Shown in pieces: positions 41,343-49,594 of a stretch of DNA of 64,000 nucleotides. Position numbers and translations under genes: made by a program. The stretch covers positions 1 to 64,000 of the forward strand of contig JAFKNA010000013.1 in the NCBI GenBank assembly GCA_017305135.1. Reading direction: 5' to 3'. Position 1 is the stretch's first letter; each line of letters begins with the position of its first letter. The DNA is from Lysobacterales bacterium. GTDB lineage: Bacteria > Pseudomonadota > Gammaproteobacteria > Xanthomonadales > Rhodanobacteraceae. The notes beneath the pieces were generated by a model that did not search any database, was not told where the DNA came from, and saw only the letters and a program-made list of their open reading frames with translations.

Positions 41343-44189
41343 ATGAAACGTGGTTCTTGGGTAACGATGGCACTGGCACTCTGCAGCGGCGCAGCCTGGG
41401 CGGGAGCCGGCGTGTGGACGTCCGAAGGCCCGTACGGCGGCGAAGCGGGAAAACTCCTGGCCGACCCTTCCACGCCCGGCCTCCTGTACGCGGGTACGCC
41501 CGGCGGCATCTTCCGCAGCAACGATGGCGGGGTGAGCTGGACGCGCAAGATGGCCGGATTCAACGGCGCGCTGTATCTCGTCGATGCCTTCGCACTCGAC
41601 GCCGAAGCCCCCTCGACGCTCTGGGTATTCGATGGCTTCAAGCGCCTCAACCGCAGCACCGACGGCGGCGAGAACTGGTCCCTGACCGGCTTCGGTTTCG
41701 GCGTCTCCTCCTTCGATGCGGCCAGCGAGATGACGGACGGCCCGGGGAGCGTGGGTACGCTGTACCTGGCGACGTACGCCAGCGGCATCCTGGTCAGCCA
41801 TGACAGCGGCGCAAGCTTTCATCCGATCAACACCGGGCTTCCATCCAACGTGCCGATGGGGCGCATCGTCGTCGATCCGGACGACCCGCAGCGACTGATC
41901 GCGGGAGTCGGACCGACGGTGACGTTCGATCCGCTCCATCCCGCCACGCTCTATCTCAGCACGGATGGCGGCGCGAACTGGAACGGCGTGCTCGCCCTCG
42001 GCGATGGCACTCCGTACTACGGCCAGGCACCGGATGTGAGCTTTGGCGCGGGAAGCCGTGTCTATGCCAGCATCTCCGGTGCTCTTTACCGGAGCGATGA
42101 CCGAGGCGCCACATGGGAGGAACTCCCGCTGTCGGCCTACGAGCTGCGTGCGGACCCCACGGTGGCCGACCACCTGGTCTTCACCACGCACGATGGCGTC
42201 GCCCGTTCGACCGACGGCGGTTTCACCTCGATGCCGCTCAACAGCGGTCTGGACGTCATCGCAGGACAGGTGCCGGCGCCCGGCTCCCTGGTCACGCACC
42301 CGTCCTGGCCGGCCGTGCCCCAGCTCTGGCTCGGCACGACCGGCGGCGGGGTGTACTTCAGTGGCAATGGCGGCACCACGTGGACGCCGCGCAGCGAAGG
42401 CCTCTCCAGCGTGCAGATCCGCGCCCTGGCGATGTTCCACGATGCCGCCACGCACCGCCTCTTCGCCGGCTATGGCGACATGTTCTCGCCGTCCCCGGCG
42501 CTGTTCCGCGGCAACAACGCCGGGCCCGGCCAGCCCTTCACCTCGTGGGCCCCGTCCAACACCAACCTCGAGGCGTTCCAGATCCGCAGCCTCGTGATCG
42601 ATCCGACCACACGCGCCGCCGGCATCGGCGGTACGCGGATCTACGCCAGCGGGCGCGGTCCCGTGGAATGGGACAATCCGCTGCGCAACGGCGGCATCTA
42701 CCGCAGCCTTGACGGCGGCGGCACCTGGAGCACCATCGACGCCGGGCTGCCCACGAGCGGCGATCCGCCAGCGCCGGAAGTCGGCACCGTGCGCAGCCTG
42801 GTCCTCGATCCGCGTTCCTGCGCGGCGCCGCCACCCAGCGGGCCGTGCACGGCCGGACCACTGCTGACCCTCTACGCCACCGCGAACGGGCGGAGCACTG
42901 GAGGGACCGCGAGCTTCCGGGTGATCAAGAGCGTCGACGGCGGAACCAACTGGGCAAGTCGTGATGCCGGCATTCCGCAGCCGCTCAACGCCGGGACGCC
43001 GGAAAGCCAGTCGTTGCTGGTGGTGCCGATCGTCGTGAATCCGCTGAATCCGCAGGAGCTCTACGTCGGCACTTCCGCGATCTTCGACTCGACGGCCCTG
43101 CCGATACCGACGATCCGGAGTGGCGTATTCAAGAGCAGCGATGGTGGCGCCAGCTGGATCCACCGCAGCAACGGCCTGCCGCGGTTCGAAGGATCGCTGG
43201 ATACCGCGCACGACGTGCTGAGCCTGGCCATCAACCCGGCCAACCCGCAGGAGCTCTGGTGTTCCGTCACGCCGATGGATGGCCTCACCTCTGGCGGGAT
43301 CTTCCACACGGTCGACGGTGGCGCCACCTGGACCGATGCGAGCACGGGGCTGTCGAGCATCGACATTCGCGCCCTCCATGTGGACCCGACCGAGCCCTCG
43401 ACGCTCTACGCCTCGGGAGGCGGCACCGCCGGCAATCCCGGAGGCATCTTCAAGAGCACCGACAGCGGCGCCTCATGGCGTTCGATCAGCATCGGCCTGC
43501 CAGCCGACGCCGCGCTCGCGCTCGAGGTCGACCCGGTCGATCCACGCGTGCTCCATGCCGGCACCAGCAGCGGCGTGTGGAGCCTGATGCAGTTGCCCGA
43601 TGCCGATGGCGACGGGGTTCCCGACGAGGTGGAAAACGCAGCGCCGAACAGCGGGGATGGCAACGACAACGGGATCCCCGATGCACTGGAGCCGAATGCC
43701 GGTTCGCTCACCAGCGCCGCCCCGGGCGGCACGACGGGCGAGGGTGCCTTCTCGGCCGGCGACTGGTTCACCGTGACGGTCGAACCGGTGACAGGCGCCT
43801 GCGTGCAGGCGGTGGACGTACAGTCGGTGTACGCCGCCTATCACGGGACGGACGTCTCGGACTACGGCGATGCCTATGCCTATCCACGACAGCTGGCGCG
43901 CTTCGAGATCACCGATTGCGAGGAGGCGAAGGTGACCCTCAAGTTCCACCAGGCGACGTTCGGCGCGGGCACCGCGTTCCGCTTCTTCGGCCCGGCCGTG
44001 CCGGGCGACCCGGCCAGCATCGGCTGGCACGCCTTCGACGCGCGGGCGACGCAGGTCGCACCGGACACCTGGGAGCTGGTGTTGACCAATGGCGCGTTCG
44101 GGAGCTGGCGACCGGCGAGTGCGCGCTCGATTCTCTTCGAGGGCGGCCCCGGCTGGAAGGAAGGCATCTTCCGCGACGGCTTCCAGTGA
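41343..44189 (+). CDS. Secreted Asp-box (BNR/VPS10-like beta-propeller) protein
   Basis: About 948 residues from the ATG at 41343 with a ggag ribosome-binding site. The signal peptide is about 20 residues long (MALALCSGAAWAG). The body has many Asp-box repeats of the form S.DGG..W (SNDGGVSWTRK, STDGGENWSL, SSDGGASWIH, TDSGASWRSI), so a beta-propeller or tandem-propeller fold. A calcium-binding-type segment PDADGDGVPDEVENA follows. The protein ends GIFRDGFQ, a tail pattern I associate with secreted proteins of this order. Likely extracellular; the ligand is unknown. Confidence 0.88.
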   Translation: MKRGSWVTMALALCSGAAWAGAGVWTSEGPYGGEAGKLLADPSTPGLLYAGTPGGIFRSNDGGVSWTRKMAGFNGALYLVDAFALDAEAPSTLWVFDGFKRLNRSTDGGENWSLTGFGFGVSSFDAASEMTDGPGSVGTLYLATYASGILVSHDSGASFHPINTGLPSNVPMGRIVVDPDDPQRLIAGVGPTVTFDPLHPATLYLSTDGGANWNGVLALGDGTPYYGQAPDVSFGAGSRVYASISGALYRSDDRGATWEELPLSAYELRADPTVADHLVFTTHDGVARSTDGGFTSMPLNSGLDVIAGQVPAPGSLVTHPSWPAVPQLWLGTTGGGVYFSGNGGTTWTPRSEGLSSVQIRALAMFHDAATHRLFAGYGDMFSPSPALFRGNNAGPGQPFTSWAPSNTNLEAFQIRSLVIDPTTRAAGIGGTRIYASGRGPVEWDNPLRNGGIYRSLDGGGTWSTIDAGLPTSGDPPAPEVGTVRSLVLDPRSCAAPPPSGPCTAGPLLTLYATANGRSTGGTASFRVIKSVDGGTNWASRDAGIPQPLNAGTPESQSLLVVPIVVNPLNPQELYVGTSAIFDSTALPIPTIRSGVFKSSDGGASWIHRSNGLPRFEGSLDTAHDVLSLAINPANPQELWCSVTPMDGLTSGGIFHTVDGGATWTDASTGLSSIDIRALHVDPTEPSTLYASGGGTAGNPGGIFKSTDSGASWRSISIGLPADAALALEVDPVDPRVLHAGTSSGVWSLMQLPDADGDGVPDEVENAAPNSGDGNDNGIPDALEPNAGSLTSAAPGGTTGEGAFSAGDWFTVTVEPVTGACVQAVDVQSVYAAYHGTDVSDYGDAYAYPRQLARFEITDCEEAKVTLKFHQATFGAGTAFRFFGPAVPGDPASIGWHAFDARATQVAPDTWELVLTNGAFGSWRPASARSILFEGGPGWKEGIFRDGFQ

Positions 44190-44196
44190 CGGCAAC

Positions 44197-44219
44197 GGGG
44201 CGGCGGCCTGCGCCGCCCC
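44197..44219. terminator. Hairpin between the convergent BNR gene and psp operon
   Basis: A perfect 9 bp stem, ggggcggcg-gcctg-cgccgcccc, lies between the convergent stop codons, followed by only two T. It can act as a bidirectional terminator or mRNA-end stabiliser for both transcripts. Confidence 0.6.
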
Positions 44220-44225
44220 TTCCGG

Positions 44226-44435
44226 CTACAGCTTGTTGAACTCCCGCCTGAGGTCGTAGCCGTCGTCGGTGACGATCTTTTCGAGCGTGCGCACGCGCTC
44301 CTCCAGCGCGTCGATGCGCGCCTGCGCGGCGGAGCTGCCCTCCGTCTGGCTGGCCTTCAGGCGCAGGTGCTCGCGATAGAGGCGCGCCAGGGTGACCACG
44401 ATGACGATGCCGAGGACGAAGACGAACGGGGACAT
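44226..44435 (-). CDS. Small membrane protein, PspB-like, last gene of the psp operon
   Basis: 69 residues with one membrane segment (VFVLGIVIVVTLARLY) followed by a coiled-coil-like charged tail (ARIDALEERVRTLEKIV). Its plan, one TM helix plus short coiled coil, is like PspB, but it is a second, shorter version. It starts immediately after the pspC stop. Role likely in the phage-shock complex; inferred from position. Confidence 0.72.
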   Translation of the reverse strand: MSPFVFVLGIVIVVTLARLYREHLRLKASQTEGSSAAQARIDALEERVRTLEKIVTDDGYDLRREFNKL

Positions 44436-44837
44436 TCAGCTCTCCAGGTCGCGGAACTTGCGGTCGAGGTCGTAGTGCCTGGACGTGACGTAGCTTTCCA
44501 TGCACTGCAGCCGCTGGTCCAGCTCGCGGAAGCGCTGGCGCACGTCGCGAAAGGTGGCGTTGGCCGAGCGCCGCAGGCTGCGCCAGTATTCGTCGCCCTC
44601 GTCCCAATCATACGGGCGCTCGGGCTTGACCGGCAGCAGCATGCCGAGCGCGACATAGGCGATCACGGTGGCGACGTTGAGCCAGATCAGCGCCACGATT
44701 GCCAGCACCCGCACCAGGGTGACGTTCCAGCCGAAGTAGTCGGCGATCCCGGCGCACACGCCCATCAGCTTGCCGTTGCGGGGATCGCGGTAGAAGCGCT
44801 GCGCGCGCCAGCGGTTGTCGTGGTGGTCCATGGTCAT
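44436..44837 (-). CDS. pspC: Phage shock protein C
   Basis: 133 residues. The PspC domain reads RNGKLMGVCAGIADYFGWN followed by VTLVRVLAIVALIWLNVATV, and the C-terminal part (ELDQRLQCMESYVTSRHYDL) matches the cytoplasmic coiled coil of classical PspC. It senses envelope stress with PspB and binds PspA. Overlaps the upstream short PspC-domain gene by four bases. Confidence 0.92.
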   Translation of the reverse strand: MTMDHHDNRWRAQRFYRDPRNGKLMGVCAGIADYFGWNVTLVRVLAIVALIWLNVATVIAYVALGMLLPVKPERPYDWDEGDEYWRSLRRSANATFRDVRQRFRELDQRLQCMESYVTSRHYDLDRKFRDLES

Positions 44838-45106
44838 CCTCCGTGCCGGTTGGAGCGCCAGAAGGCGGCCTCATCGCCATGCCCGCAGAAGCGGAGCGGC
44901 CGCACCGGCAGCAGCAGCGCCGCGATCGCGTAGGCGACGAGGGTGGGTTCGACGTAGAACCACAGCGCCGCGAGTGCAGCGATGCGCACCAGCCAGGCCG
45001 GGCAGGCCACGGCTTCGGCAAGGCCGGCGCAGACGCCGAGGAGGATGCCGCGCTCCGGATCCCGGTACAGGCGGCGCGGCGAATCGTTGCAGCGGGTTCG
45101 CATCAT
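44834..45106 (-). CDS. Short second PspC-domain protein
   Basis: 90 residues with the PspC domain motif RGILLGVCAGLAEAVACP and two membrane segments, but without the C-terminal coiled coil of the neighbouring full-length PspC. It begins at the first of two tandem ATGs and overlaps pspB by four bases. This is a duplicated, truncated PspC in the same operon; it could alter the stoichiometry of the sensor complex. Confidence 0.86.
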   Translation of the reverse strand: MMRTRCNDSPRRLYRDPERGILLGVCAGLAEAVACPAWLVRIAALAALWFYVEPTLVAYAIAALLLPVRPLRFCGHGDEAAFWRSNRHGG

Positions 45107-45327
45107 GGTTTTTCCCTCCAGCCGGCGGCACGCGTGTCGAGGATCGTTTCCAGCGATTCCAGGCGACGCTCCATGCGGTTGGCGAGCTGCCACAGGTCGG
45201 CCAGCATCTTCTCGTCTTCCCGGCTGAGGCCCTGGGCGGCGCGGTTCCGAGTGCCGTAATGGAAGATGATCCACGGCAACCCGATGAAGATGCAGAAGAT
45301 CGCGAAGATGGGAATCAACTCTTCCAT
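45103..45327 (-). CDS. pspB: Phage shock protein B
   Basis: 74 residues: one N-terminal membrane segment (IPIFAIFCIFIGLPWIIFHY) then a coiled coil ending RLESLETILDTRAAGWREKP, which matches the end of classical PspB. It works with PspC as sensor. Six bases separate its start from the pspA stop. Four-base overlap with the short PspC gene downstream. Confidence 0.92.
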   Translation of the reverse strand: MEELIPIFAIFCIFIGLPWIIFHYGTRNRAAQGLSREDEKMLADLWQLANRMERRLESLETILDTRAAGWREKP

Positions 45328-45333
45328 CGGTCC

Positions 45334-46011
45334 TTACTCCGCGGCGGCGGGCTTGCCGGCCATGCGCGCCTTGAGCGCGGCCAGTTCCTCCTTCACGCGG
45401 TCGTCGGCCTCGAGGTCGGCGAATTCGCGGTGCAGGTCCTGCGCCTGGCCAAGGTCATAGCTCTCGACCTTGCCTTCCAGCTGCTCCAGACGCCGCTCGT
45501 AGTAGTCCATGCGGCCGAGCGCGCCGGTGACGCGCTCATCGTGCACGCGGCGGCGCACTTCCAGCCGCTGCGCGGCGGTGTCGTGGCGGCGCGCCAGCGA
45601 CTGCTGGCGATTGCGCGCGTCGGCGAGCTTGCCCTGCAGCGCCGCGATGTCGTCGTTGAGCTTGGCCAGGCCCGATTCCAGTTCCTGGTGCTGCTTCTCG
45701 AGCGCGGCCAGTTCGTCCTGCATGCGCTGCTTCTCGGCCAGCGCGGCGACGGCGAGATCGTCGCGCCCCTTGCTGACGGCGAGCTCGGCGCGGCGCTGCC
45801 ATTCGGCCGCTTCCCGCCGGGCGCCATCGGCGCGCCGCTCCAGTTCCTTGCGATCAGCGATCGCGCGCGCCGCGGCGGAGCGGACCTCGACCAGGGTGTC
45901 TTCCATCTCCTGGATGATCAGCCGCACCACCTTGTGCGGATCCTCGGCCTTGTCGAGCATGGCGTTGAGGTTGGAGTTGATGATGTCGCTGATCCTGGAA
46001 AACATGCCCAT
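45334..46011 (-). CDS. pspA: Phage shock protein A (PspA/IM30 family)
   Basis: 225 residues from the ATG at 46011, which gives the standard start MGMFSRISDIINSNLNAML, an amphipathic membrane-binding helix. The rest is an almost continuous coiled coil (for example KLADARNRQQSLARRHDTA). It binds stressed inner membrane and inhibits PspF. It is the first gene of a minus-strand operon with pspB, two pspC copies and a PspB-like gene, and has a readable sigma-54 promoter upstream. Confidence 0.95.
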   Translation of the reverse strand: MGMFSRISDIINSNLNAMLDKAEDPHKVVRLIIQEMEDTLVEVRSAAARAIADRKELERRADGARREAAEWQRRAELAVSKGRDDLAVAALAEKQRMQDELAALEKQHQELESGLAKLNDDIAALQGKLADARNRQQSLARRHDTAAQRLEVRRRVHDERVTGALGRMDYYERRLEQLEGKVESYDLGQAQDLHREFADLEADDRVKEELAALKARMAGKPAAAE

Positions 46012-46049
46012 GGTGTTCGGCCTCTGTGGGTGGGTGGCGAACAGGGGAG

Positions 46050-46066
46050 TGCAGGCTCCATGCCAA
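46050..46066 (-). promoter_or_regulatory. Sigma-54 promoter of the psp operon
   Basis: On the minus strand the sequence reads TTGGCATGGAGCCTGCA. The invariant GG and GC are the required 12 bases apart (GG -25/-24, GC -13/-12), against consensus TTGGCACGNNNNTTGCA. The predicted transcription start is near 46039, 28 bases before the pspA ATG, and an agagg ribosome-binding site follows. This fits control by PspF encoded divergently. Confidence 0.82.
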
Positions 46067-46208
46067 GCCGGGCCGGGTTGCCAGACGGTTGAATTTTCAT
46101 GGGTTTCCATGACATCAGCCGGAAACGCACGAAGCCGGTGTAAGTTGGTTTCGCCATGTTGTGGTGACTTTAGCTAAGCTGTCGGCGTATTCCACCGTTG
46201 GAAGCCTG

Positions 46209-47264
46209 ATGTCGCCGCCACTGCCGCCGCCGCTCGAGAACACCGCCATCCTCGGTGAGTCGCCGGCCTTCCTCGCCCTGCTGGAAGACGCCTCGCGGGT
46301 GGCTGCCGTCAGCAAGCCGGTGCTGGTGATCGGCGAGCGCGGTACCGGCAAGGAGCTGATCGCCGCGCGCCTGCATTACCTTTCGCCGCGCTGGCAGGGG
46401 CCGCTGGTCAAGCTCAACTGCGCGACCCTCACCGAATCGCTGCTGGAATCGGAACTCTTCGGCCACGAGGCCGGCGCCTTCACCGGCGCCACGCGCCGCC
46501 ACGTCGGTCGCTTCGAGCAGGCCGACGGCGGCACCCTGTTCCTGGACGAGCTGGCCAACGTCTCGCTGCGCGTGCAGGAGAAGATCCTGCGCGCCGTCGA
46601 ATACGGCGAGTTCCAGCGCGTCGGCGGCACGCAGACGCTGAGCGTGGACGTGCGCATCGTCGGCGCCACCAACGAGGACCTGCCCGCCGCGGTGCACGGC
46701 GGTCGCTTCCGCGCCGACCTCCTCGACCGCCTCGCCTTCGACGTGCTCACGGTGCCGCCGCTGCGCGTGCGCAGCGAGGACGTGCTGGCCCTCGCCGAAC
46801 ACTTCGCGGTCGAGGTGACGCGCGAACTCGGCCGCGAGTTCTTCCCCGGCTTCAGCCCCACTGCCCGCGAGGCCTTGGTGGAGTACGAATGGCCCGGCAA
46901 CGTGCGCGAGCTCAAGAACGCGATCGAACGTTCCGTCTATCGGACTCCCGCGGGCGAGCCCGTGCAGCGCATCGTGTTCGACCCCTTTGCCTCGGCCTGG
47001 CGACCGGCGCCGGCTTCTGGCGGGGCCAGGACTCCAGCGGCGGCGGCCGACCCGCCTCCCGCCGCGGACCATCCGCCGAAGCTGCCCTGCGACCTCAAGC
47101 AGGAAGTGGCGCGCCTGGAAACCCGCCTTCTCGAACAGGCCCTGGCCGAAGCGCGCCACAAGCAGCCCGAAGCCGCCGCCCTGCTGGGCCTGAGCTACCA
47201 CCAGTTGCGTGCGCTGCTCCGCAAGCACGGCATGGTGACGCCGCGCCGCCACCGGCAAACCTGA
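46209..47264 (+). CDS. pspF: Psp operon transcriptional activator PspF (sigma-54 enhancer-binding protein)
   Basis: 351 residues from ATG 46209. No receiver domain. The AAA core has Walker A GERGTGKE, the sigma-54 contact loop [15 protein letters not shown], Walker [12 protein letters not shown] and the arginine-finger block [16 protein letters not shown]-terminal Fis-like HTH ([19 protein letters not shown]) follows. The Ala/Pro linker (about 265-295) is longer than in E. coli PspF. It is divergent from pspA, and the 197 bp gap holds the sigma-54 site and presumably PspF enhancer sites. Confidence 0.94.
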   Translation: MSPPLPPPLENTAILGESPAFLALLEDASRVAAVSKPVLVIGERGTGKELIAARLHYLSPRWQGPLVKLNCATLTESLLESELFGHEAGAFTGATRRHVGRFEQADGGTLFLDELANVSLRVQEKILRAVEYGEFQRVGGTQTLSVDVRIVGATNEDLPAAVHGGRFRADLLDRLAFDVLTVPPLRVRSEDVLALAEHFAVEVTRELGREFFPGFSPTAREALVEYEWPGNVRELKNAIERSVYRTPAGEPVQRIVFDPFASAWRPAPASGGARTPAAAADPPPAADHPPKLPCDLKQEVARLETRLLEQALAEARHKQPEAAALLGLSYHQLRALLRKHGMVTPRRHRQT

Positions 47265-47299
47265 CGGAACGATCGCGCGGGAACCCGGCCGCCCTCGGT

Positions 47300-47305
47300 T
47301 ATACT
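47300..47305 (+). promoter_or_regulatory. Predicted -10 element of the tRNA-Arg promoter
   Basis: TATACT with a GC-rich discriminator right after it (gcgcgcccgg), about 47 bases before the tRNA. A G/C-rich discriminator is typical of stable-RNA promoters under stringent control. No clear -35 can be read. Confidence 0.55.
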
Positions 47306-47351
47306 GCGCGCCCGGAACGACCGCGCCCGCACGCGTCGCTCCGCGGCATCC

Positions 47352-47428
47352 GCGCCTGTAGCTCAGCTGGATAGAGTACTGCCCTCCGAAGGCAGGGGTC
47401 GCAGGTTCGAATCCTGCCAGGCGCGCCA
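47352..47428 (+). tRNA. tRNA-Arg (anticodon CCG)
   Basis: 77 nt including an encoded CCA. Acceptor stem GCGCCTG pairs with CAGGCGC. D-arm AGCTCAGCTGG is present. The anticodon stem ctgcc/ggcag encloses ctCCGaa, giving anticodon CCG, and the T-arm is gcaggTTCGAATcctgc. Downstream begins the integron island. Confidence 0.95.
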
Positions 47429-47441
47429 AATCAATGACTTA

Positions 47442-47474
47442 GCCCGCCCGAGCGCCGCCTCGCCGGGCTTTTTC
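47442..47474 (+). terminator. Terminator after tRNA-Arg
   Basis: agcccg-cccgagcgccgcctcgc-cgggctttttcg: a 6 bp stem and long GC-rich loop followed by five T. It sits 13 bases after the tRNA end. Plausible intrinsic terminator. From here to 47751 I see no gene. Confidence 0.65.
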
Positions 47475-47751
47475 GTATTCGGGCCTCGGAACTTGCGACG
47501 CGGCTGTGACCCATGCCTCCAACCGGGCACAAGCATGCCGCTGGGCACTGGTGCCCGGATTGTGCCCACGCTGTGCCCGTACCCTGCACGCGGCCCCGTG
47601 GGATGACTACATCCCCAATGCCCGCGAGGAAGGAGGCTTGCACTTTTCCGTGGCATCCCGCCCGGACGGCGCTGGCGTTCCAACTGCACCGCCAGATCAG
47701 GGTTGTGCCCCAGCACGTGGTGTAACAGAGGTCACCGGTGGCTCTCTCGGG

Positions 47752-48050
47752 CTAGGGTTGGTCCATCCATGGCAAGCTGATGCCGAGCACCTCGCGATAG
47801 AGGAACAGCAACGCCGACAAGGCCTGGTTCTGCCTCGCCGCCGCGACATTCCGGCGCACCGCAAGCTCGCCCAGGATCTGCTCGATTCCACCCCGCCGAG
47901 TTCACGCGGATGGCGCTTACCATGGGCAAGGATGAACCGCCGGATCCAGCCGGTGTAGGCCTGTTCGGTACGCATACTGTAGTGCTTGGCCCGGATGCGG
48001 CTGCGTACCATGTCCATCAAGCGCGGCGGCGATCCTCGCGCATCGTCTCC
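47752..48050 (-). pseudogene. intI: Integron integrase (IntI) remnant, N-terminal fragment with frameshift
   Basis: On the minus strand, codons near 48020 read MVRSRIRAKHYSMRTEQAY then [21 protein letters not shown], the N-terminal SAM-like domain of integron integrases. The frame then changes near 47889-47894 (a run of four G) and continues [20 protein letters not shown] and [20 protein letters not shown], ending DQP-stop (TAG at 47752). The catalytic R-H-R-Y half and the IntI-specific insert are missing. So the recombinase is dead here. It points away from the cassette array, as intI genes do. No ATG or GTG start lies in the preserved part; a start could lie upstream. Confidence 0.85.
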
Positions 48051-48248
48051 GATACGCCCCTGCTTGCAAGCCCGTATTTCATTACACCCTCACCTTGCAC
48101 GGATATCGCGGACATCTTCAGCTCGGACAGCTGGTGTCGCCACCGGCAAGCTCTTGTGTTTCTATAGGAAATTCGCTTGACCGGGCCGACGAAGTGTCGG
48201 ACGATCGGCGCTGGGCCCCGGGTTGGGGTGCTATATCTAGTTATACCT
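48051..48248 (+). other. Expected attI / cassette-promoter region of the integron
   Basis: 198 bp between the intI remnant and the first cassette gene. This is where attI and the cassette promoter should be. I do not find a clean GTTRRRY core next to the first cassette, although gttggggt and gttatacc are partial candidates near 48220-48245. Composition is mixed, and no gene is seen. Confidence 0.4.
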
Positions 48249-48637
48249 GTGAGCCACACTCCATCGAACGTTGAAGTAGATCGTCCGCTGGCTCCCAATG
48301 AGCTCGCTGTAGTCCAGTGGCTCCTAGAGCATGGCGACGGGGACAATTCCTCCTTCTGGAACAGTTAAGTCACGCCCGTATCGCTCACCTATGCGGCTGT
48401 GGCTGCGCCAGCGTTGATTTCTCAATCAGCGGCAAGCGGCCCCGACACTTCGCCATGCGCGTATTTTCTGACTATCAATGGCGCAATGGCCAAGGCCACC
48501 TTTTCGGGGCGTTCGTATTTGAGCAAGACGGCCTGCTTGCCGGGCTAGATTTGTGGTCAATTGACGGCCAGAGCACTCCGGATACCATGCCGCTTCTTGA
48601 GAGCTTGGTGCCTTTTGGCTCACCATCACAGGTCTAA
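48249..48637 (+). pseudogene. Cassette 1: hypothetical protein gene with a single-base frameshift
   Basis: From GTG 48249 the frame reads SHTPSNVEVDRPLAPNELAV then VQWLLEHGDGDNSSF. The family pattern (a small CGCGCASVDF protein) then continues in the next frame as LLEQLSHARIAHLCGCGCAS, VDFSI, FGAFVFEQDGLLAGLDLWS and DTMPLLESLVPF, ending at a TAA inside attC1. The two parts align to one continuous protein if one base is restored around 48342-48352. Function unknown. Its stop codon is part of the attC inverse core, as in real cassettes. Confidence 0.65.
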
Positions 48638-48691
48638 CAATTCATTCAAGCCGACGCCGCTTCGCGGCGCAGCTTAACTCAGGCGTTAGGC
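48632..48691 (+). repeat. attC site 1
   Basis: 60 bp. Inverse core GTCTAAC (48632-48638), stem-loop cgccgc-ttc-gcggcg in the centre, core GTTAGGC (48685-48691). Recombination would occur after the G of the core. Same family as attC 3, 4, 5 and 7. Confidence 0.92.
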
Positions 48692-48698
48692 CTCATCC

Positions 48699-49184
48699 AT
48701 GATAGTTCCGCAACTTGAACCGCTGTTGGTATTTGCCGAAAGGCTTGAGCACATTTCAGGCGCAGCAACGATCGCTTCAGAGATCAAGAGTGTCGTTGCC
48801 AAAGCCGCAAAGCCGTTAGGGGCCATGCCAAGCGTCCAGGAATTGGGAAGCATTGTAAAAACATGGGCTGAAGCGCAGCCTCGCGTCTCAGCGGCTTATC
48901 TTTACGGAAGCAGGGTGAAAGGCACACATCGCGGTGATAGTGATCTCGATGTTGCTGTTGAGCTGCTCACTCGTCATGGAAAGCCTGGTAGCCTTCTCGA
49001 CTGGCTACAGCTCGCGGACGAGTTAAAGCAATCATTAGGCGCGTTATTACCAGTTCCACTCGACCTGTGGCAGTACAGAAATCAAGTGCAGACACCTTGC
49101 GTCCATGAGGGTTTGTCATCCGGCTCTGTGCTGGTGTATTCCAACGGCCCAACAAAATTTAGTCTACCCTCAAATGGCCCCTAA
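48699..49184 (+). CDS. Cassette 2: MNT-type nucleotidyltransferase domain protein
   Basis: 161 residues. The nucleotidyltransferase active-site pattern YLYGSRVKGTHRGDSDLDVAVE gives GS and the DxD acids; YLYGSR is a well-known form in MNT antitoxin-like proteins. The N-terminal 60 residues are helical and unlike any family I know. No HEPN partner gene lies in the cassette, but the protein could still be an antitoxin or modify RNA. It is the sole gene of its cassette and its stop is within the next attC. Confidence 0.8.
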   Translation: MIVPQLEPLLVFAERLEHISGAATIASEIKSVVAKAAKPLGAMPSVQELGSIVKTWAEAQPRVSAAYLYGSRVKGTHRGDSDLDVAVELLTRHGKPGSLLDWLQLADELKQSLGALLPVPLDLWQYRNQVQTPCVHEGLSSGSVLVYSNGPTKFSLPSNGP

Positions 49185-49235
49185 CTATTCTTTCAAGGCG
49201 GACGACTTCGCCGCCGCTTAACTCAGGCGTTAGGT
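49179..49235 (+). repeat. attC site 2
   Basis: 57 bp. Inverse core CCCTAAC (first base deviates from R), centre ggcggacgacttcgccgcc, core GTTAGGT (49229-49235). A shorter subtype shared with attC 6 and 8. Confidence 0.88.
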
Positions 49236-49243
49236 GCCACAAG

Positions 49244-49537
49244 ATGTCGAGCCCTCACAAATTGCACGCCGACTTCAACGGGCTGTTCGGTGACATCCTT
49301 TGCCTCTCACACAGCGATGTCGCGTTGGACGACAGCGGCAGAGAGGTGGTGTTGGCTGAAGGAATGCGCGTTGAGGCATTCGACGAAGACTTCGACGAAC
49401 ACGGAGACAAAGACAATCTCATAGCGTGCGGCGTGGTAGTTCCGTCGCCAAAGGCGCTGCAGTGCAATGGTTCGCGTTGGTCACTCCAAATCGACAGCCG
49501 GGGCGTCTTCCATGAGTCGGATCGCAGTGACACCTAA
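49244..49537 (+). CDS. Cassette 3: hypothetical protein
   Basis: 97 residues, acidic, with VALDDSGREVVLAEGMRV and AFDEDFDEHGDKDNL, a beta-rich small protein of a type common in integron cassettes. No known domain is seen. It ends at a TAA in the attC inverse core. Confidence 0.7.
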   Translation: MSSPHKLHADFNGLFGDILCLSHSDVALDDSGREVVLAEGMRVEAFDEDFDEHGDKDNLIACGVVVPSPKALQCNGSRWSLQIDSRGVFHESDRSDT

Positions 49538-49591
49538 CAATTCATTCCACAGCGGACGCGATGCGCGCGCCGCTAAATTCAGGCGTTAGAC
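49532..49591 (+). repeat. attC site 3
   Basis: 60 bp. Inverse core ACCTAAC (49532-49538), imperfect central palindrome agcggacgcgatgcgcgcgc, core GTTAGAC (49585-49591). Confidence 0.9.
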
Positions 49592-49594
49592 CTC

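Noticed and set aside
41301-43379. Minus-strand frame of 692 codons over the BNR gene
   Set aside because: Shadow frame, no signal peptide or domain, and the opposite strand has the Asp-boxes.
47363-47716. Minus-strand frame through tRNA-Arg, ending in a [16 protein letters not shown] pattern
   Set aside because: That peptide is the well-known false translation of a tRNA gene complement; no real protein.
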